The translations under genes and the position numbers were made by a program. Positions 61,929-64,000 of a DNA stretch of 64,000 nucleotides are shown here, piece by piece. The notes beneath the pieces were generated by a model that was not told the origin of the DNA, did no database searches, and saw only the letters and a program-made list of their open reading frames with translations. Location of the stretch: positions 124,001 to 188,000 of the forward strand of contig JAPOWH010000003.1 in NCBI GenBank assembly GCA_026707735.1, in the 5' to 3' direction. Within the stretch, counting starts at the first letter, position 1, and each line of letters begins with the position of its first letter. Source of the DNA: Gammaproteobacteria bacterium (GTDB lineage: Bacteria; Pseudomonadota; Gammaproteobacteria; Pseudomonadales; Azotimanducaceae).

Positions 61929-62588
61929 CTATTGGGTTCGTTTGAATGGAAATACGCGCACAGCACTTGCTATCGCCAAATTTGCAGCGTCCTGAGGAGT
62001 GTTAAGCAGAGGGCCTCTCGCTGTATGTTTGTAAGTCCAAAGCAGCTTGTCCTCCTCGCATTCATGTATGGTCATATTGATCGACGCGTGGTCGAAATGT
62101 CCGAATGCCTTGAACTGATCAAGGTACCCTGGATAGAGATCGAAAGGCCGGCTCACCGTCATCTTTCCTCCGATCAACGCATCCACTTCCAATATCTCAC
62201 AGATCTCTGACGAGGTCAGAGCAGCTAGCTTCGTGTAGAACTCTTCGTGAGTATCAGGCTGTCCCGTTGCTCGAGTCAACAACCGCATTGTTTCGTAGAC
62301 ATCTTGAATGTCAGCTATGTACTTATGTCCAACTCTTTCTTGATACCACCAGAACTTGCCTCCAACTTGCATCCAAATACTGGTCCGATGTCGGATTTTC
62401 AATGCTTCACGAGAACTTTCGTTGAGTTTGTAATTGGAGTCCAAGGTTACATCGAACGGGAGAATCCCAATTTTCGAAGGCTTGTAGCTATCGAATTCTG
62501 GCGCCTTGTAGATCGTCGCACATCCTGCCGCAACGACGAACAGAGCAAGAGCTACGAGTCCTGACCAAACCGCAGAGACACGGTGCAT
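61929..62588 (-). CDS. Lipoprotein, DUF799/GNA1162-like
   Basis: A 219-residue lipoprotein. The signal peptide ends in VVAAGC (Cys23) when the ATG at 62588 is used; a longer frame of 24 more codons has no support. The mature part starts with PSKIGILPFDV, a strand typical of LpoB/CsgG and GNA1162-like proteins. Later, LTSSEICEILEVDALIGG then KMTVSRPFD fit the DUF799 pattern in which a helix follows a strand with DAVI/DALI. Proteins of this group sit in the outer membrane and assist secretion or peptidoglycan synthases. The match is by layout only. It is transcribed toward the lipoprotein at 60804. Confidence 0.6.
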   Translation of the reverse strand: MHRVSAVWSGLVALALFVVAAGCATIYKAPEFDSYKPSKIGILPFDVTLDSNYKLNESSREALKIRHRTSIWMQVGGKFWWYQERVGHKYIADIQDVYETMRLLTRATGQPDTHEEFYTKLAALTSSEICEILEVDALIGGKMTVSRPFDLYPGYLDQFKAFGHFDHASINMTIHECEEDKLLWTYKHTARGPLLNTPQDAANLAIASAVRVFPFKRTQ

Positions 62589-62660
62589 CTCAACGTTTCC
62601 ATGGGTGATCCATTGGTGGGTGAATGCTAGCACAGACTCGGGATTAGCTATTAGCAGCAA

Positions 62661-63073
62661 ATGTGATCCGCGTCATGATTTTCACCGAGCGCTCCACCGC
62701 TCTCAGCCATTGCGCATCTCAATTGATTCCCACTGGGAATGTTCTTGCCCAGTCGTCTCGCAAGCTCATGGATTTAGAAAAATCTCGGTGAAATCGTGTC
62801 CCGTAACAACTGGTGCTATTGGGCGTTAGTTATCGAATGGACTCATGTGCGCGTGCTTAAATTACATACTATAGACTGCCAATGCGTTGTACGGACGAGC
62901 TTGCGTCGTCATCGAGACGAGAAGAATTGTTTATGTATATCCTCTAAGTCATTGATTAATAGATGATCTTTAAGAAATTTATTCTCACGTGGCTTTTGTT
63001 TTCTCCAAGACGAGGGCTCTCTTAGCATGTGGCTGCGCCTACTACATCGGGCATGAATGCGTAATTGGGTTAT
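62661..63073. other. Intergenic region between divergent genes
   Basis: It separates the minus-strand lipoprotein from the FAD oxidoreductase and should contain both promoters. An inverted repeat ATTCCC-ACT-GGGAAT lies near 62726-62740. The rest is AT-rich without an open frame of note. Confidence 0.5.
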
Positions 63074-64000
63074 ATGGCTGAATTAGACGACGTAATTGTT
63101 CTAGGTGCGGGGCACAACGGCTTGGTATGCGCTTGCTATCTTGCCATGAAGGGTCTGCGGGTACGCGTGCTGGAGCGACGCGACATTGTCGGTGGCGCCG
63201 CGGTTACCGAAGAATTCCATCCGGGATTTCGCAACTCCATTGCTAGCTATACCGTCGGATTGCTGGATGAAGGGATCATCCGCGATCTGAAACTGCGCGA
63301 GCACGGACTGAAAATTGTCGCTCGCCCTATGGCGAACTTTTTTCCTCTAAACGAGCACGACAGTCTTTCTATCTACGGCGACGACCGTTTGAATTCCAAG
63401 GAGATTGCTCGTTTCTCTGCACGCGATGCTGAGACGTTGCCAATTTTCCGATCAATGATCCGCGAGGTTGGGGAAGTGGTCTTGCGGCAAATGCACCGCT
63501 CACCTCCAAGCGGGCTCCGTGGGGTACGCAGTTGGATCGAAGCGGCTCTTGCCTCGCAGGATGTTAGAAGTCTAAGCATGCGCCGACGCAGGGACTTATC
63601 GGATCTCTTCTTGGTGCCAATTGCACGCCTGCTTGAAAAGTGGTTTGAGAATCCACACGTGCGGGCAAGCCTAGCGTTCGACGCAATAGTGGGCAACTAT
63701 TCTTCGCTGCATTCACCCGGCTCAGCATACGGGCTTTTGCATCACGCCTTAGGAGAGATTTCAAGCGAAAAAGGCGTGTGGGGACACCCTATTGGCGGTA
63801 TGGGGGCAATTACCCAAGCAATGCTAAAGCAGGCTGTGGACCTCGGAGTCAGTGTGGAAACCAGTTCCGAAATCACGCAGGTAAGCATCAGGAATGGGAA
63901 AGCGGTTGGGGTGGTTCTCTCCGATGGTACGGTCAGAGAGGCGCGAGCACTTGCGTCCAATTTAGCGCCCAAGCACCTTTACTCGGATCTGATAGGCCAG
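63074..64000 (+). CDS. Phytoene-dehydrogenase-like FAD oxidoreductase, N-terminal part (cut by window edge)
   Basis: The frame is open from ATG 63074 off the right edge (309 residues seen). The N-terminus has VIVLGAGHNGLVCACYLAMK followed by GLRVRVLERRDIVGGAAVTE, the GxGxxG FAD loop and the E/G-rich turn of phytoene desaturase (CrtI)-like and PYROXD2-like proteins. HPGFRNSIASYTVGLL and GVWGHPIGGMGAITQAMLKQ continue the family pattern. These enzymes oxidise or isomerise carotenoid-like or unknown substrates. The C-terminal FAD-binding GxHPG-type motif would lie beyond the window. Confidence 0.88.
   Translation, partial: MAELDDVIVLGAGHNGLVCACYLAMKGLRVRVLERRDIVGGAAVTEEFHPGFRNSIASYTVGLLDEGIIRDLKLREHGLKIVARPMANFFPLNEHDSLSIYGDDRLNSKEIARFSARDAETLPIFRSMIREVGEVVLRQMHRSPPSGLRGVRSWIEAALASQDVRSLSMRRRRDLSDLFLVPIARLLEKWFENPHVRASLAFDAIVGNYSSLHSPGSAYGLLHHALGEISSEKGVWGHPIGGMGAITQAMLKQAVDLGVSVETSSEITQVSIRNGKAVGVVLSDGTVREARALASNLAPKHLYSDLIGQ

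Noticed and set aside
1-64000. CRISPR arrays, rRNA or complete tRNA genes
   Set aside because: No regularly spaced repeats, no rRNA signatures and no complete cloverleaf with a GTTCGA-type T-loop were noticed by eye; a tRNAscan or CRISPR search was not possible here.

Overview
The window looks like a chromosomal stretch of a Gammaproteobacterium of roughly even base composition. This is inferred from a PFGI-1/SPI-7-type integrating conjugative element (ICE) backbone, outer-membrane and lipoprotein genes, and Rieske oxygenases; the genus cannot be read from the sequence. Decay is widespread: several gene remnants carry frameshifts or stops, and broken insertion sequences separate the blocks.

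Region 1 (1-8.8 kb) is metabolic: a partial gamma-glutamyltransferase, a Gfo/Idh/MocA oxidoreductase, an orphan HigA-type antitoxin, two unrelated Rieske oxygenases, a repeat protein with a membrane anchor, and NADP-type glutamate dehydrogenase. Region 2 (9-23.2 kb) is a dismembered ICE: ParB-like, TIGR03761-like, DUF3577, DUF6573, then a translationally coupled operon of PilL-N, a small membrane protein, TIGR03759-like, a lytic transglycosylase, TraD and TIGR03747-like. The mating-pair genes that should follow are missing. Between its early genes sit three related YIP1-like membrane proteins, a large anchored protein and a dead DUF433/DUF5615 toxin-antitoxin pair. A DUF2857 gene, normally part of the same early ICE block, lies at 35.3 kb. 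Three of the ICE genes share a LexA-box-like motif upstream.

Region 3 (23.4-35 kb) is a graveyard of insertion sequences (IS1111-type, IS3, IS110) around an FG-GAP secreted protein and a frameshifted RHS-PKD-M15 peptidase protein. Region 4 (36-41.6 kb) has an MMPL/RND transporter, a thioredoxin-type lipoprotein and a hypothetical protein.

Region 5 (41.9-55.3 kb) is the highlight: a RiPP (ribosomally made, modified peptide) cluster of the NHLP/TOMM type. It encodes a short HlyD-like adaptor, a C39 peptidase-ABC exporter, a second NHLM-type ABC protein, an NHLP leader-like domain fused to a terpene-cyclase-like barrel, an AlkB-like di-iron hydroxylase fused to a degenerate GlnE-like adenylyltransferase, a fused E1-like/YcaO cyclodehydratase, and an unassigned cluster protein. 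A convergent 83-residue NHLP precursor ends in a predicted five-residue core, LCCCW. No nitroreductase-type azoline dehydrogenase is visible. A flavin-dependent tryptophan halogenase gene lies 3 kb further on, so a (halo)Trp-capped run of azol(in)e rings is a testable product hypothesis.

Region 6 (55.4-64 kb) has a PliI-type lysozyme inhibitor, a LolA-like protein with a beta-barrel partner, the halogenase, an ankyrin protein, two lipoproteins and the start of a phytoene-dehydrogenase-like FAD oxidoreductase cut by the window end.
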